The translations under genes and the position numbers were made by a program. The notes under the pieces are model-generated. The model saw nothing but the letters and a program-made list of their open reading frames with translations. It was not told where the DNA came from and made no database searches. Shown here in pieces: positions 34,423 to 43,081 of a DNA stretch of 64,000 bases; position 1 is the first letter of the stretch; each line of letters opens with the position of its first letter. Location: positions 10,157 to 74,156 of the forward strand of contig JBLRWO010000020.1 of NCBI GenBank assembly GCA_047921215.1. Reading direction: 5' to 3'. This DNA comes from RECM01 sp047921215 (GTDB lineage Bacteria > Bacteroidota > Rhodothermia > Balneolales > Cyclonatronaceae).

Positions 34423-35062
34423 CTTGTTCCAACTTTGTTTTTTTTACAGCAAGATGAATTCCGTCTCGAAAAGGTAACATTACATTTACCAGGAATTTAT
34501 TCCCCTGAAGAGCCGTATTCAACCCATGTACGACTTTTCCTTTTCTGTTGGCGGGTTCCCTTACTTTACCTGCCAGCCATGCATTATCAACCACCAAAAT
34601 ACCACCATTTTTTAGTAATGGTACACATTTTTCATAATAAGCAAGATAGTTCTCTTTATCGGCATCAATAAATATCAGATCAAACGATGTTCTAATCTGA
34701 TCAAGAGTTTTCAGGGCATCTCCATACTTTATATCGATTTTATGCTCAACACCCGATTTTGCAAACACCGATTTTGCCAGATTGATGTACTTCAAATTGT
34801 TCTCGCACGATGTAACCCTGCCATTATCCGGCAGTGCCAGTGCCATGGCAAGTGTTGAGTAACCCGTAAACATTCCCAGTTCAAGTACCCGCACTGCACC
34901 ACTTACCTGTATGAGGAAACGGAGCAACCCTGCAACAACAGGTCCGCTGAGCATATCGTCATACTTCAGTGATTTCCCGGTCATTTCTGCAACCTCATTC
35001 AGCAGATCCGGTGTGCTGCCGTTAAATTCTTCGGCGTATTTTAACATATCAGCTAGTTTCAT
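34415..35062 (-). CDS. class I SAM-dependent O-methyltransferase (caffeoyl-CoA OMT family)
   Basis: A 215-residue O-methyltransferase. The SAM-binding motif I is VLELGMFTGYSTLAMA. Motif II has the acidic VTSCE end, and FDLIFIDADKENYLAYYE carries the metal- and SAM-contacting Asp residues. GGILVVDNAWLAGKV follows. Bacterial members methylate catechol-like or unknown small substrates. It is co-transcribed with the downstream GAF-SpoIIE phosphatase, which it overlaps by eight bases, and has no other evident partner. Confidence 0.9.
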   Translation of the reverse strand: MKLADMLKYAEEFNGSTPDLLNEVAEMTGKSLKYDDMLSGPVVAGLLRFLIQVSGAVRVLELGMFTGYSTLAMALALPDNGRVTSCENNLKYINLAKSVFAKSGVEHKIDIKYGDALKTLDQIRTSFDLIFIDADKENYLAYYEKCVPLLKNGGILVVDNAWLAGKVREPANRKGKVVHGLNTALQGNKFLVNVMLPFRDGIHLAVKKTKLEQVD

Positions 35063-35201
35063 ACCAATCGTATCAATGAATCTGTATCGCTCTGTACCGC
35101 TATTTCATTACTGCTATTAAAAAGACAAAATAAATGGCTGTGCGGCGTGAAAATAGTACTCAAAATAATTCGTCTATAAATATAAAGAACCAGGGAAATG
35201 T

Positions 35202-35209
35202 TAAATTTG
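35202..35209 (+). promoter_or_regulatory. possible -7 box of the acyltransferase gene
   Basis: TAAATTTG matches TAnnTTTG and lies 72 bases before the start at 35281. No TTG is seen at the expected upstream distance, so this is weak evidence. Confidence 0.3.
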
Positions 35210-35280
35210 AGCCCGTGTTACCGGAATGAAGTTATTTGAAATAAACACTCCCTGACGGCCGAATCCAAAAACTAAAATCC

Positions 35281-35982
35281 ATGAAAATAACTCACCCTGT
35301 TGAGACCGTTTCCGCCAGGAACACCTTTATTGATGCAAGGGAGTCCCCGTTTTTCATGTTCTTTTTCAGAATATATACGAAATTCCTGTTCAAAAGGCGT
35401 TTCAGGAACATCTACCTGCTGAACAACTATACCCCGACACCCCAAAGGTCGTCTCTTTATTACATGAATCATGCCTCCTGGTGGGATGCGCTTATTCCAT
35501 TCCTTCTTAACGAATACCTGTTCAGGCAGCATGCGAGAGCCATGATGGACATTCGTCAGTTGAGGAAATATCCGTTTTTCAGGAAAATTGGTGTCTATTC
35601 CGTCGACCGTAAAAATGCAAGAAGCGCCCTGTTCTCACTGGCAAAAACAAAAGAATGGCTACAAAAAGGAGGCAACAGCATCTACCTGTTCCCGCAGGGC
35701 AGCATTAAAAATGAATATAAACCCCTGGAATTTGAGCATGGTATAGGATGGCTCGCCCGGGAATGCAAAGAATGCGATATTGTTCCGCTTGCCATTCATA
35801 TCAATCATGTAAGGGGTAACAAGCCTGACCTGTTCCTGATGACGGGCCGGCCGGTTCCGGTAGTAAACGGCAGCGACAAAAAACGTATCGCCGAAGTTTG
35901 CCGTATAGAACTGGCTGAGGTACTTCATTCAGTTCGGGAGCATGGATTTGATGAGGAGGCCAGCTTTCCGGTCTTTTTGTGA
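35281..35982 (+). CDS. PlsC-type acyltransferase (possible carotenoid-glycoside acyltransferase, CruD-like)
   Basis: A 233-residue lysophospholipid-acyltransferase-fold protein. Catalytic motif NHASWWD (HX4D) is at about residues 63-69. FPQGSIKN near 139-146 takes the place of the usual FPEGT block, and VPLAIHIN is the third motif. It has no clear membrane anchor beyond a hydrophobic N-terminal helix. Next to a CrtC-like hydratase and a membrane glycosyltransferase it could be the enzyme that acylates a carotenoid glycoside, as CruD does in green sulfur bacteria and probably Salinibacter. That role is inference from context; a general 1-acylglycerol-phosphate acyltransferase is the alternative. 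Confidence 0.7.
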   Translation: MKITHPVETVSARNTFIDARESPFFMFFFRIYTKFLFKRRFRNIYLLNNYTPTPQRSSLYYMNHASWWDALIPFLLNEYLFRQHARAMMDIRQLRKYPFFRKIGVYSVDRKNARSALFSLAKTKEWLQKGGNSIYLFPQGSIKNEYKPLEFEHGIGWLARECKECDIVPLAIHINHVRGNKPDLFLMTGRPVPVVNGSDKKRIAEVCRIELAEVLHSVREHGFDEEASFPVFL

Positions 35983-36124
35983 ATACCAAACAAATACTGA
36001 TTAACATTATCGGGCAGGAAGCCGGGAATGCCGCCGGGATTTACAAATTGTAAACACCTGTACAGGTTAAGTGACGGAAAACCGGAGATTAGCTACATCA
36101 TGTAACTCATAACCAGAAATCCTT

Positions 36125-37222
36125 TCACCAGGTCCAGCGGTAGAGAGACGGGTTTTTCTGAACCCAGTGCGGCTTTTGCTCTTTGTGATGGTAGCGCATA
36201 TTGACCAATGGCCGGAAAAGCCTGTTGTGTATCCTTGAAGGATGGATAAATTCGCTCATGCCCCTTGCCGTCTCAAGCAGTGACCCGTCCTCCGTTTTCA
36301 GAATGGCATCAGATATAAAGCGGTAATAAAACGGGCCTGAATCAACAATTTCACTCATCTGAATGGTTGCCTCGGCCTTCGTTCCTTTCAGGATGATCTT
36401 TCTGGCAGATGGCAGCAGGAACACATTGGACCTGAAATCTTCGAGAACCGCGGTATCAAATTCGAATTCCACTTCAGCATTATCGTTGCTGATGAACCAT
36501 GCACGGTTATCGGTGCCTTCATTTCTGTTAATTATGTAGTAAACCAATGTGCCCGACGGCATATGTACCCTGCCCCAGTACCAATTTCTGAATTCGTTTT
36601 TCATGGGTTCAAATCCAATATTATGATCATGGTAACCCCGCCCCTGGATTTTAACGGATTTTGGGGGGTACAAGCTGCCTGTAATTTGGATTTCACCGGT
36701 TACACTGGCTCCCGGCAGGCTCATATTCCACTCGTGAGACGAATGGCAGTCTTTGAACTGTGAACCGAACAGGTTAACAGGCGTCTTGCACCCGGAGAAA
36801 TTCAGGGCTCCCTTCAGTCTGTCGCCACCGGGTAATATCTCATCCAGATCAACAGTGTAATGGAGGTTGTTTCCGGAAGCCCGAAACTGAAAACCAGACC
36901 GTCCGACTGTCAATTTCCGCTGATTCGGGTCCCAGCTGAAATCGGATGCATCGTATTCGATGAGCGAGTAAAACACGGGAATGCCGTTCTGGTAAACAGA
37001 CACACTTATCGCAGGGTGTTTTTCGGCTTTTGCTCCTGCCCTGGTTTCAGCATTCTCCCACGTATCAATATAATCGGGGGAGAACGGACAACCGTCATAG
37101 AAAATAACTACGATGTGCCATTCGCCGGATTTGTCGCAGGCATCAAAATACCACCACTCGTAACTGCCGCTTAGTTCTTTTCGGGTTCTGAAATCCTTGA
37201 GGTAATTGCTTGTGATAATCAT
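36125..37222 (-). CDS. CrtC-like carotenoid 1,2-hydratase
   Basis: A 365-residue lipocalin-like protein. It contains SYEWWYFDA near residue 20 (the EWWYFDA motif of the CrtC/AttH superfamily), GCPFSPDYI, and RGYHDHNIGFEPM near residue 195, a signature shared with hydroxyneurosporene synthases. CrtC adds water to the psi end of linear carotenoids and makes the tertiary hydroxyl that is later glycosylated. It has no signal peptide that I can see. The neighbours on both sides are an acyltransferase and a glycosyltransferase. The hydratase call is moderate because the superfamily also has members of unknown function. Confidence 0.7.
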   Translation of the reverse strand: MIITSNYLKDFRTRKELSGSYEWWYFDACDKSGEWHIVVIFYDGCPFSPDYIDTWENAETRAGAKAEKHPAISVSVYQNGIPVFYSLIEYDASDFSWDPNQRKLTVGRSGFQFRASGNNLHYTVDLDEILPGGDRLKGALNFSGCKTPVNLFGSQFKDCHSSHEWNMSLPGASVTGEIQITGSLYPPKSVKIQGRGYHDHNIGFEPMKNEFRNWYWGRVHMPSGTLVYYIINRNEGTDNRAWFISNDNAEVEFEFDTAVLEDFRSNVFLLPSARKIILKGTKAEATIQMSEIVDSGPFYYRFISDAILKTEDGSLLETARGMSEFIHPSRIHNRLFRPLVNMRYHHKEQKPHWVQKNPSLYRWTW

Positions 37223-37518
37223 CCGGTTGCTGAAAAAAATAAATCTGTGAAATCGCCTAATATTTGATCAAACTTGAAAACTGCGTTTCGACTGAGCCGG
37301 TTCTGTGATATTTTCAACCTTCAGGTATGAACCGAATTTGTTTTGATTATGTTACGGGCATTTGGAAGATCAAGCAAACGAATGAATCTGAAATATTAAA
37401 TTGTGAAGGTCAGATATACTGATAATCAGCTACCCGTAAGCAGGCCACATCTACGGGCGTATAACAATAAATACATTCGTTGCATTCATTAAACATCAAC
37501 ACTTGCCACATTTTTTAT

Positions 37519-38688
37519 ATGTACCACCTGCTGATTGCCACGAATCTGATCCTTTTTGCACTATCCTTTATCCTGATAAGAAACCGTTTTTTGTTCAGGC
37601 CGCTTCAATCGGTACCCGGACACAGGCTCAGCGGGCTGCCGCCCGGACCGAGGCCGTCGGTTACCGTGTGTATTCCTGCCAGGAATGAAGAAAACACCAT
37701 TCAACGCTGTGTAGAATCGATATTAGCCCAGAATTACGATAGTGTTCAGGTTTTTGTACTTAATGATCATTCTGAAGATGCAACAGGCGAAATTCTTGAC
37801 GAACTGGTAAAAGCGAATCCTGAGAAATTACGGATCTTTCAGGGGAAGCGAAAACCTGAAGACTGGCTGGGCAAACAATGGGCCTGTAATCAACTAACGG
37901 AATATGCAACCACCGATCTGCTCGTTTTTGCAGATGCCGATACCTGGTTTGAACCTGATGCCATTCTTAAAACGGTGTCAGCGTTTGAGCATTACGACGC
38001 CGACATGCTCACAGTCTGGCCGCGCCAATATTTAGAAACTTTCTGGGAAAAGACACTTATACCATTGGTGTACTATTCGTTACTAAGTTTTCTCCCCACT
38101 CATTACACCTATCGCAAGCCGCTCTGGATGCCGGCATTATTCTACAGGCGGTTTGGCTCGGTATTCGCAGCTGCCTGCGGGCAATTCATAGCCTTCCGCT
38201 CCTTTGCATATCATAGCATAGGCGGTCATACCTCCGTCAGGAACGAAGTAGTAGAAGACGTTGAACTGGCCAGGCTTACCCTGAAAAACAAAATGAAGGT
38301 ACTGATGCTTCACGGTAAAGGTACCGTCAACTGCCGAATGTACACAAGCCAACGTGAGATCCGTGAAGGATTCAGAAAGAATTTCCTGGCTGGTTTCAGA
38401 TATAACATTCCGCTTTTTATACTGTCTGCCATCGTGCACATTCTGGTTTTTGTTTTTCCCTTTGCCGTGCCCTTCTTAACTGCTGACCCCACTATCCTTT
38501 TGCTTTCTGTTTCGGCGATAGTGCTGATTCTGTTGCACCGCCTGCTGCTGGCCACCTGGTTTAACTGGGATTTTGTTTATATCCTGACCCATCCGATCGG
38601 AGTTCTTTGGTTTCAGTTTCTGGGTATTACCGTACTGTCTGATTACCTTTTTAAACGGAAAATTACATGGAAAAACAGATCAATTTAA
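37519..38688 (+). CDS. membrane glycosyltransferase family 2 (CruC-like)
   Basis: A glycosyltransferase of about 389 residues from the ATG at 37519; an earlier ATG at 37480 would add 13 residues. An N-terminal membrane helix is followed by the GT2 core: VCIPARNEENTIQRCVESIL, VLNDHSED, FADADTWFEPDAI (the DxD metal site) and EVVEDVELARL, with QREIREGF in the QxxRW-like position. Three or four C-terminal membrane helices follow. This architecture fits the carotenoid glycosyltransferase CruC; with the hydratase and acyltransferase it would make an acylated carotenoid glycoside (inference). A hopanoid or lipid glycosyltransferase is an alternative. Confidence 0.75.
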   Translation: MYHLLIATNLILFALSFILIRNRFLFRPLQSVPGHRLSGLPPGPRPSVTVCIPARNEENTIQRCVESILAQNYDSVQVFVLNDHSEDATGEILDELVKANPEKLRIFQGKRKPEDWLGKQWACNQLTEYATTDLLVFADADTWFEPDAILKTVSAFEHYDADMLTVWPRQYLETFWEKTLIPLVYYSLLSFLPTHYTYRKPLWMPALFYRRFGSVFAAACGQFIAFRSFAYHSIGGHTSVRNEVVEDVELARLTLKNKMKVLMLHGKGTVNCRMYTSQREIREGFRKNFLAGFRYNIPLFILSAIVHILVFVFPFAVPFLTADPTILLLSVSAIVLILLHRLLLATWFNWDFVYILTHPIGVLWFQFLGITVLSDYLFKRKITWKNRSI

Positions 38689-38743
38689 TACCTGCTATTT
38701 TGGAATAGGGCTCAGTAATGTATATTGTTGACAACAGGATCTG

Positions 38744-39691
38744 ATGAATTCCCTGATAAAAAAATATCTGCACTATCTGAAGGTCGAAAAAAATGCTTCG
38801 CCTCACACCGTCCTGTCCTATAAAACTGATTTGATGCAATTCAGCGCTTATCTCACCGGACAAAATGAGGTAAATTATGAAGAAGAGAGCGATATAAAAT
38901 CTGTTAACCGTACAATAATCCGAATGTGGCTCGGGCAGATATCAGCCGACGGACTCAACCGCAGTACTATTGCACGTAAAGTTGCATCCCTTCGCTCTTT
39001 TTTTAAATTTTGCTTTAAACGGGGATATATCGAAACTAATCCTGCCCAGCTACTTATTATTCCAAGGAAGGGAATACGCCTGCCGCATACGGTCGATCAG
39101 GACTCTATAACCGGGATGCTTGACAGCATAGCACCTGAAACAGCTACGGAACGGCAGAACAAGGCGATTCTCGAGCTCTTTTATGGTTCGGGTATCCGGC
39201 TGTCAGAGCTGATTCAGCTCAATGTGGGAGACATCGATTTTGCCAGGAAGCAATTTAAGGTAACCGGCAAGGGTAATAAGGAAAGAATCGTACCTGCCGG
39301 CGAACAGGCTCTGAATGCCCTCAGTGATCATCTGCAAACAAGAGATGCACTAACTGATAAAGATGCCAATCCGGGCGATGAGTCAGCGATGTTCCTTACG
39401 CCGAAGGGGAAGCGGGTATACCCGCAGGCTGTACGCAACATGGTGAAAAAATATATGAGCCTGCACACCGAGTGTGAACAGAAAAGTCCTCATACGCTCC
39501 GGCACAGTTATGCCACACATATGCTTGATCACGGTGCCGATATTCGCGTTATCAAGGAACTGCTCGGACATTCCAGTCTTGCTGCCACCCAGGTTTACAC
39601 ACACACCGGTATAGACCGGCTCAAACAGGTTTATGACAAGGCCCACCCAAGAGGTCTCATTCAGGAAAAACAGTCACAGAAACAGAGGTAA
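38744..39691 (+). CDS. xerC: tyrosine recombinase XerC/XerD
   Basis: A 315-residue site-specific recombinase that resolves chromosome dimers with FtsK. The N-terminal SAM-like core-binding domain (KYLHYLKVEKNASPHTVLSYK) is followed by the catalytic domain. The catalytic residues are visible: Arg in GSGIRLSEL, Lys in TGKGNKERIVP, HTLRHSYATHML (His and Arg), His in LLGHSSL, and the nucleophile Tyr in TQVYTH. Whether it is XerC or XerD cannot be settled by eye. It is followed after six bases by hpf and then hprK, probably one transcript. It carries no integron or phage signs. Confidence 0.93.
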   Translation: MNSLIKKYLHYLKVEKNASPHTVLSYKTDLMQFSAYLTGQNEVNYEEESDIKSVNRTIIRMWLGQISADGLNRSTIARKVASLRSFFKFCFKRGYIETNPAQLLIIPRKGIRLPHTVDQDSITGMLDSIAPETATERQNKAILELFYGSGIRLSELIQLNVGDIDFARKQFKVTGKGNKERIVPAGEQALNALSDHLQTRDALTDKDANPGDESAMFLTPKGKRVYPQAVRNMVKKYMSLHTECEQKSPHTLRHSYATHMLDHGADIRVIKELLGHSSLAATQVYTHTGIDRLKQVYDKAHPRGLIQEKQSQKQR

Positions 39692-39697
39692 ATACTT

Positions 39698-39997
39698 ATG
39701 AAAACTACATTCACATCCAGACATTTCGAAGCCAGTAATCGGTTACAAGACTACTCTGTGAAAGCTGTAAGCAAACTCGAAAAATTTTATGACGGTATTA
39801 TCGACTGCGATATCATCATGCAACCCAACGAAGATCATGATGAACCCAACCGGGCTGAACTGATTGTTAAGGTGCCCAATGACTTGTTAAATGTTTCGGA
39901 AACGGCTGCCACGTACGAGCAGGCCATGTTGAAAGCGGTCGACACCATGAAGCGTCTGCTGATTCGATATAAAGAAAAACGATTCGCCAAACAATAA
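39698..39997 (+). CDS. hpf: ribosome hibernation promoting factor (short HPF/YfiA family)
   Basis: A 99-residue protein of the HPF/RaiA family that binds the decoding site of idle ribosomes and protects or dimerises them in stationary phase. It begins KTTFTSRHFEASNRLQDYSVKAVSKLEKF, continues with the beta-strand RAELIVKVPNDLLNVS and ends with the YEQAMLKAVDTMKRLLIRYKEK helix. It is the short form, without the dimerisation domain of long HPF. It sits six bases after xerC and four before hprK. Confidence 0.93.
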   Translation: MKTTFTSRHFEASNRLQDYSVKAVSKLEKFYDGIIDCDIIMQPNEDHDEPNRAELIVKVPNDLLNVSETAATYEQAMLKAVDTMKRLLIRYKEKRFAKQ

Positions 39998-40001
39998 GCC
40001 T

Positions 40002-41027
40002 ATGCCCTTTGGTAAGCACACCCCGGTACCCAAACGGGATAAAATCAGCGTTGAATTCCTGGTTCGTCAGATCCAGAAATCAGTAAATATCGAACTTGAA
40101 GCCTGCGCATCGGGTGCAACCTGTGAAAACCGGTTTGTAACCGAGCAGGAACTTCACCGGCCCGGGCTGGCCCTGACGGGTTACGTCGAGCATTTCACCT
40201 ATCAGAGAATTCAGATTTTAGGTAATACCGAGTGTGATTTTCTTATGGAGATGCCTCCCGACAAGCAGCAGGAGGCGTTCTTAAATCTTGTAAACTACAA
40301 TGTGCCTGTCATTTTTCTGACAAACGGCAACACCATTTCTGAACCGTTGATGAAGATGGCTGATAATGCAGGTATACCCATCTTCCGGTCACCGATTGAA
40401 ACAACCCGTTTCATGTTTCTTTTACGGGATTTCCTCGATGATCAGTTTGCGCTTCAAACGGTAATACATGCATCAATGGTGGATGTATACGGAATTGGCA
40501 TTTTAATATCCGGCAAATCGGGAATCGGGAAAAGTGAAGTCGCTCTCGATCTTGTCGAACGCGGACACCGCCTGGTAGCCGACGACGTGGTCATCATCAC
40601 CAAGAAAAACAATATTCTGATTGCAGCGGCAACAGAAATGAGCCAGCATTTCATGGAGATCAGAGGCCTGGGCATTGTGGATGTCATGTCGATGTTTGGG
40701 ATACGTTCGGTAAGGTATCAAAAACGTGTGGAAGTGGTTGTTGATCTCTATCTGTGGAACGAAGATGAGCAGATTAACCGTACCGGTCTTGAACATGAGG
40801 AAGTGAGTATTCTGGATATAAATGTGCCTATCATCCATCTCCCCATAACCCCCGGTAAAAATATAACTGTTATTGCCGAAGTGATCGCGATGAATCACCT
40901 GCTGTCTCATTACGGATATGATGCCGCCAAAGCCTTTCAGGATAAGCTCAGAAAGAAAATTAACGATAAATCAAAAAACAAAGGTATACAAAGAGCTATC
41001 GACTATTTTGAAGGTGATTTTGAATGA
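40002..41027 (+). CDS. hprK: HPr kinase/phosphorylase
   Basis: Phosphorylates (and dephosphorylates) the serine of HPr in Gram-positive bacteria; in Bacteroidota and Proteobacteria it acts in regulatory phosphotransfer chains without sugar transport. The 341-residue protein has an N-terminal receiver-like domain and a C-terminal kinase with P-loop GKSGIGKSEVALDL at about 166-179. LVADDVVII and the HprK signature EIRGLGIVDVMSMFGI (about 225-240) follow. It is co-transcribed with hpf and xerC. I find no HPr or EI gene in the window, so its partner is unseen. Confidence 0.93.
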   Translation: MPFGKHTPVPKRDKISVEFLVRQIQKSVNIELEACASGATCENRFVTEQELHRPGLALTGYVEHFTYQRIQILGNTECDFLMEMPPDKQQEAFLNLVNYNVPVIFLTNGNTISEPLMKMADNAGIPIFRSPIETTRFMFLLRDFLDDQFALQTVIHASMVDVYGIGILISGKSGIGKSEVALDLVERGHRLVADDVVIITKKNNILIAAATEMSQHFMEIRGLGIVDVMSMFGIRSVRYQKRVEVVVDLYLWNEDEQINRTGLEHEEVSILDINVPIIHLPITPGKNITVIAEVIAMNHLLSHYGYDAAKAFQDKLRKKINDKSKNKGIQRAIDYFEGDFE

Positions 41028-41083
41028 CACCGGCTCGCAGAAATTCTTATCTCTAAATCATTTGGTTCATCTTGGCCGGGAAC

Positions 41084-41105
41084 AATATTAAATTTATTTA
41101 ATATT
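41084..41105. repeat. perfect AT-rich palindrome
   Basis: AATATTAAAT (41084-41093), two T, then ATTTAATATT (41096-41105), a perfect 10-base inverted repeat. It lies 57 bases after hprK and 76 before the M23 peptidase gene, and could be an operator. It is not followed by a T run, so I do not call a terminator. Confidence 0.75.
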
Positions 41106-41134
41106 AATACCAGACGGGAATAGTTTTAACGACA

Positions 41135-41142
41135 TATTTTTG
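41135..41142 (+). promoter_or_regulatory. possible -7 box of the M23 peptidase gene
   Basis: TATTTTTG fits TAnnTTTG exactly and lies 39 bases before the start at 41181. No TTG is present at the -33 distance, so it is uncertain. The palindrome at 41084-41105 sits just upstream, where a regulator could act. Confidence 0.4.
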
Positions 41143-41180
41143 TTATCATTAGCAACGAAAAGTATCTCAAAATTGAAGGA

Positions 41181-42155
41181 ATGCCCGACAACTATTACTA
41201 TTTTGACAAAAACGCCTGCGAATTCAAGAAAGTAGAGTATAATTCAACTGACAGGGTTGTCCACACCATAAGTCTCTGGTTTCTGATCGGAATCGTGATT
41301 TCCGGAATCATTGTAACTTCACTTTCGACGGTAGCCGGCACACCTGCAGAAATAGCACTGAAGGCGGAAAACCGGGAACTGCTAGCCCAGATGAGATCCA
41401 GTAAAGAAGCGATCTCCAAATTGAATGTGCAGATCGAATCGATTGCTGAACGTGACAATGAAATCTACCGCAGTGTTCTTGGAATGGAGCCCATACCCTA
41501 CGACGAACGTCTTGCAGGGGCCGGCGGGGCCGATATATACAACCGGTTTGACCGCTACAGTACCGAGGCCTCCGAACTGTTAAAGTGGTCGGCAACCAAC
41601 CTTGAAACGCTTGAGCGCCGTGTTGGAATACAGAGGCTCAGTCTTGACGAAATCAAGGCGATCTACAATAACAACCAGCAACGTCTGAGCCATTTGCCGG
41701 TTATGCGTCCGGTAGAAGGAATGATACTGAGCAATTACGGCATGCGAATGCATCCGGTTTTGAAAATGCGGCTAATGCATGAAGGCATGGATTTCAGAGC
41801 CAATATCGGGACTCCTGTTTACGCAACAGGGAATGGTACAATTCGGTTTGCAGGTAACCGGGGAACCCTCGGCCTGCTGATTGAAATAGATCATAACCAC
41901 GGGTATATAACCCGGTACGCACACCTGTCGAAGCTTGAGTCTGGTATCCGTTCGGGTTCCAGGGTTAATCGTGGCGATGTTATCGGCTACTCCGGGAATT
42001 CGGGACGCGTTTCGGGGCCGCATCTCCACTATGAACTTTTGAAAAATGGCCGCAGTGTGGATCCGATCCAATACCTCTTTACGGATATTACACCGCAGGA
42101 ATATCTCCTCTACAAAAGAATGAGCGAGGAAGATTATATTGCAGAGCTGGAATAG
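41181..42155 (+). CDS. M23 (LytM/lysostaphin-type) metallopeptidase
   Basis: A 324-residue envelope protein. An N-terminal cytoplasmic stretch of about 27 residues is followed by one membrane helix (LWFLIGIVISGIIVTSLS), a periplasmic coiled coil (about 55-95) and a C-terminal M23 domain from about residue 175. The zinc site is visible: His and Asp in MHEGMDFRA, and HLH in GPHLHYELL. GVTPVYATGNGTI-like turns (GTPVYATGNGTIRFAG) fit cell-wall endopeptidases or their EnvC-like activators. Since the His-Asp-His-x-His set is complete, it is probably an active peptidoglycan peptidase. A GAAGGA ribosome binding site precedes the ATG. Confidence 0.9.
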   Translation: MPDNYYYFDKNACEFKKVEYNSTDRVVHTISLWFLIGIVISGIIVTSLSTVAGTPAEIALKAENRELLAQMRSSKEAISKLNVQIESIAERDNEIYRSVLGMEPIPYDERLAGAGGADIYNRFDRYSTEASELLKWSATNLETLERRVGIQRLSLDEIKAIYNNNQQRLSHLPVMRPVEGMILSNYGMRMHPVLKMRLMHEGMDFRANIGTPVYATGNGTIRFAGNRGTLGLLIEIDHNHGYITRYAHLSKLESGIRSGSRVNRGDVIGYSGNSGRVSGPHLHYELLKNGRSVDPIQYLFTDITPQEYLLYKRMSEEDYIAELE

Positions 42156-42233
42156 TCCGGCAACCAAATCCGGTATCGAATAAGGACCATAATCCGCTAA
42201 AGCCGGTCTTGTATCACTGTAACCGGGATAGTA

Positions 42234-42953
42234 TCAAGTTCCGGTACCGCTGGTTTCAGGTTGTGACTGCAACACAGCAAGATAATCGGATGCAAGCCTG
42301 TTCCCTGCCCGTACTGACTTAATAATCCATTCGAGCAGCAACATCTCCTTTTCCTCACCAGAGAGATACCATTTGATCTGAGAGTTCCTCAATCGGACTG
42401 ACAGATCAAACAGACTTAATGCAACACTTACCGACAGGTTGAAACTCTCTGTAAATCCAACCATAGGAATCCGGTATCTGAAATCCGACAATTGCAGCGC
42501 TTCATCAGACAGGCCCTCCTTTTCGGAACCAAACAGCAGAGCCAGTTTTGTATCTGCCGGTAAATCCCGGACAGACATATCCGCATGAGGGCTCGCAGCA
42601 GCAATCCGGTATCCTGCTGATTTCAACTGATCGATTCCGGATGTAAGATTGTCGTTGTTTTTTTCCCTGAACCGTTTGATAGTCAGCCATTTATGCGAAT
42701 TCATCGATATGGATTTACTGATATCAAGACGATTTCTGTTTTCAATGGTATAGATATCCTGAATTCCAAAACAGTCGCAGGACCGCAGAACTGCACTGGC
42801 GTTGTGAGAATGGTATATATCTTCCAGAACAACAACGAAGCGCCGGGTTCGCATCCCGAGCACATCATTCATCCGTTGAAATTTCTGGTCAGACACAAAT
42901 CCAGCCATGTAGTCTGTCAGTTCTGCCCGGTATCTGTGATTGATCAGGTCCAT
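42234..42953 (-). CDS. trmH: tRNA (guanosine-2'-O-)-methyltransferase TrmH
   Basis: SpoU-family knotted methyltransferase that modifies G18 of the tRNA D-loop. The 239-residue protein has motif 1 around LEDIYHSHNASAVLRSCDCF, motif 2 LALLFGSEKEGLS and motif 3 RIPMVGFTESFNLSVSVALSL. It also has the C-terminal SpoU_methylase_C-like helix typical of TrmH rather than RlmB. The start ATG at 42953 has a terminator of the response regulator transcript directly upstream. It is probably transcribed alone. Confidence 0.9.
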   Translation of the reverse strand: MDLINHRYRAELTDYMAGFVSDQKFQRMNDVLGMRTRRFVVVLEDIYHSHNASAVLRSCDCFGIQDIYTIENRNRLDISKSISMNSHKWLTIKRFREKNNDNLTSGIDQLKSAGYRIAAASPHADMSVRDLPADTKLALLFGSEKEGLSDEALQLSDFRYRIPMVGFTESFNLSVSVALSLFDLSVRLRNSQIKWYLSGEEKEMLLLEWIIKSVRAGNRLASDYLAVLQSQPETSGTGT

Positions 42954-42963
42954 GGATGAATAT

Positions 42964-42996
42964 AAAAAAAGGCCACCGATTTGTACCGGCAGCCTT
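42964..42996 (-). terminator. rho-independent terminator of the response regulator gene
   Basis: On the minus strand GGCTGCCG pairs with CGGTGGCC (eight pairs, two of them G-U), with a T run of seven. It lies 86 bases after the response-regulator stop and just before the trmH start, on the same strand. Confidence 0.8.
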
Positions 42997-43081
42997 GAAA
43001 CGTTTTGAGAGATCCAGTGATCAGGTTTAGCTTGAAAGATCCATCATCGCTGATCAGCTTTCAATCGTTACTGATCTGCTT

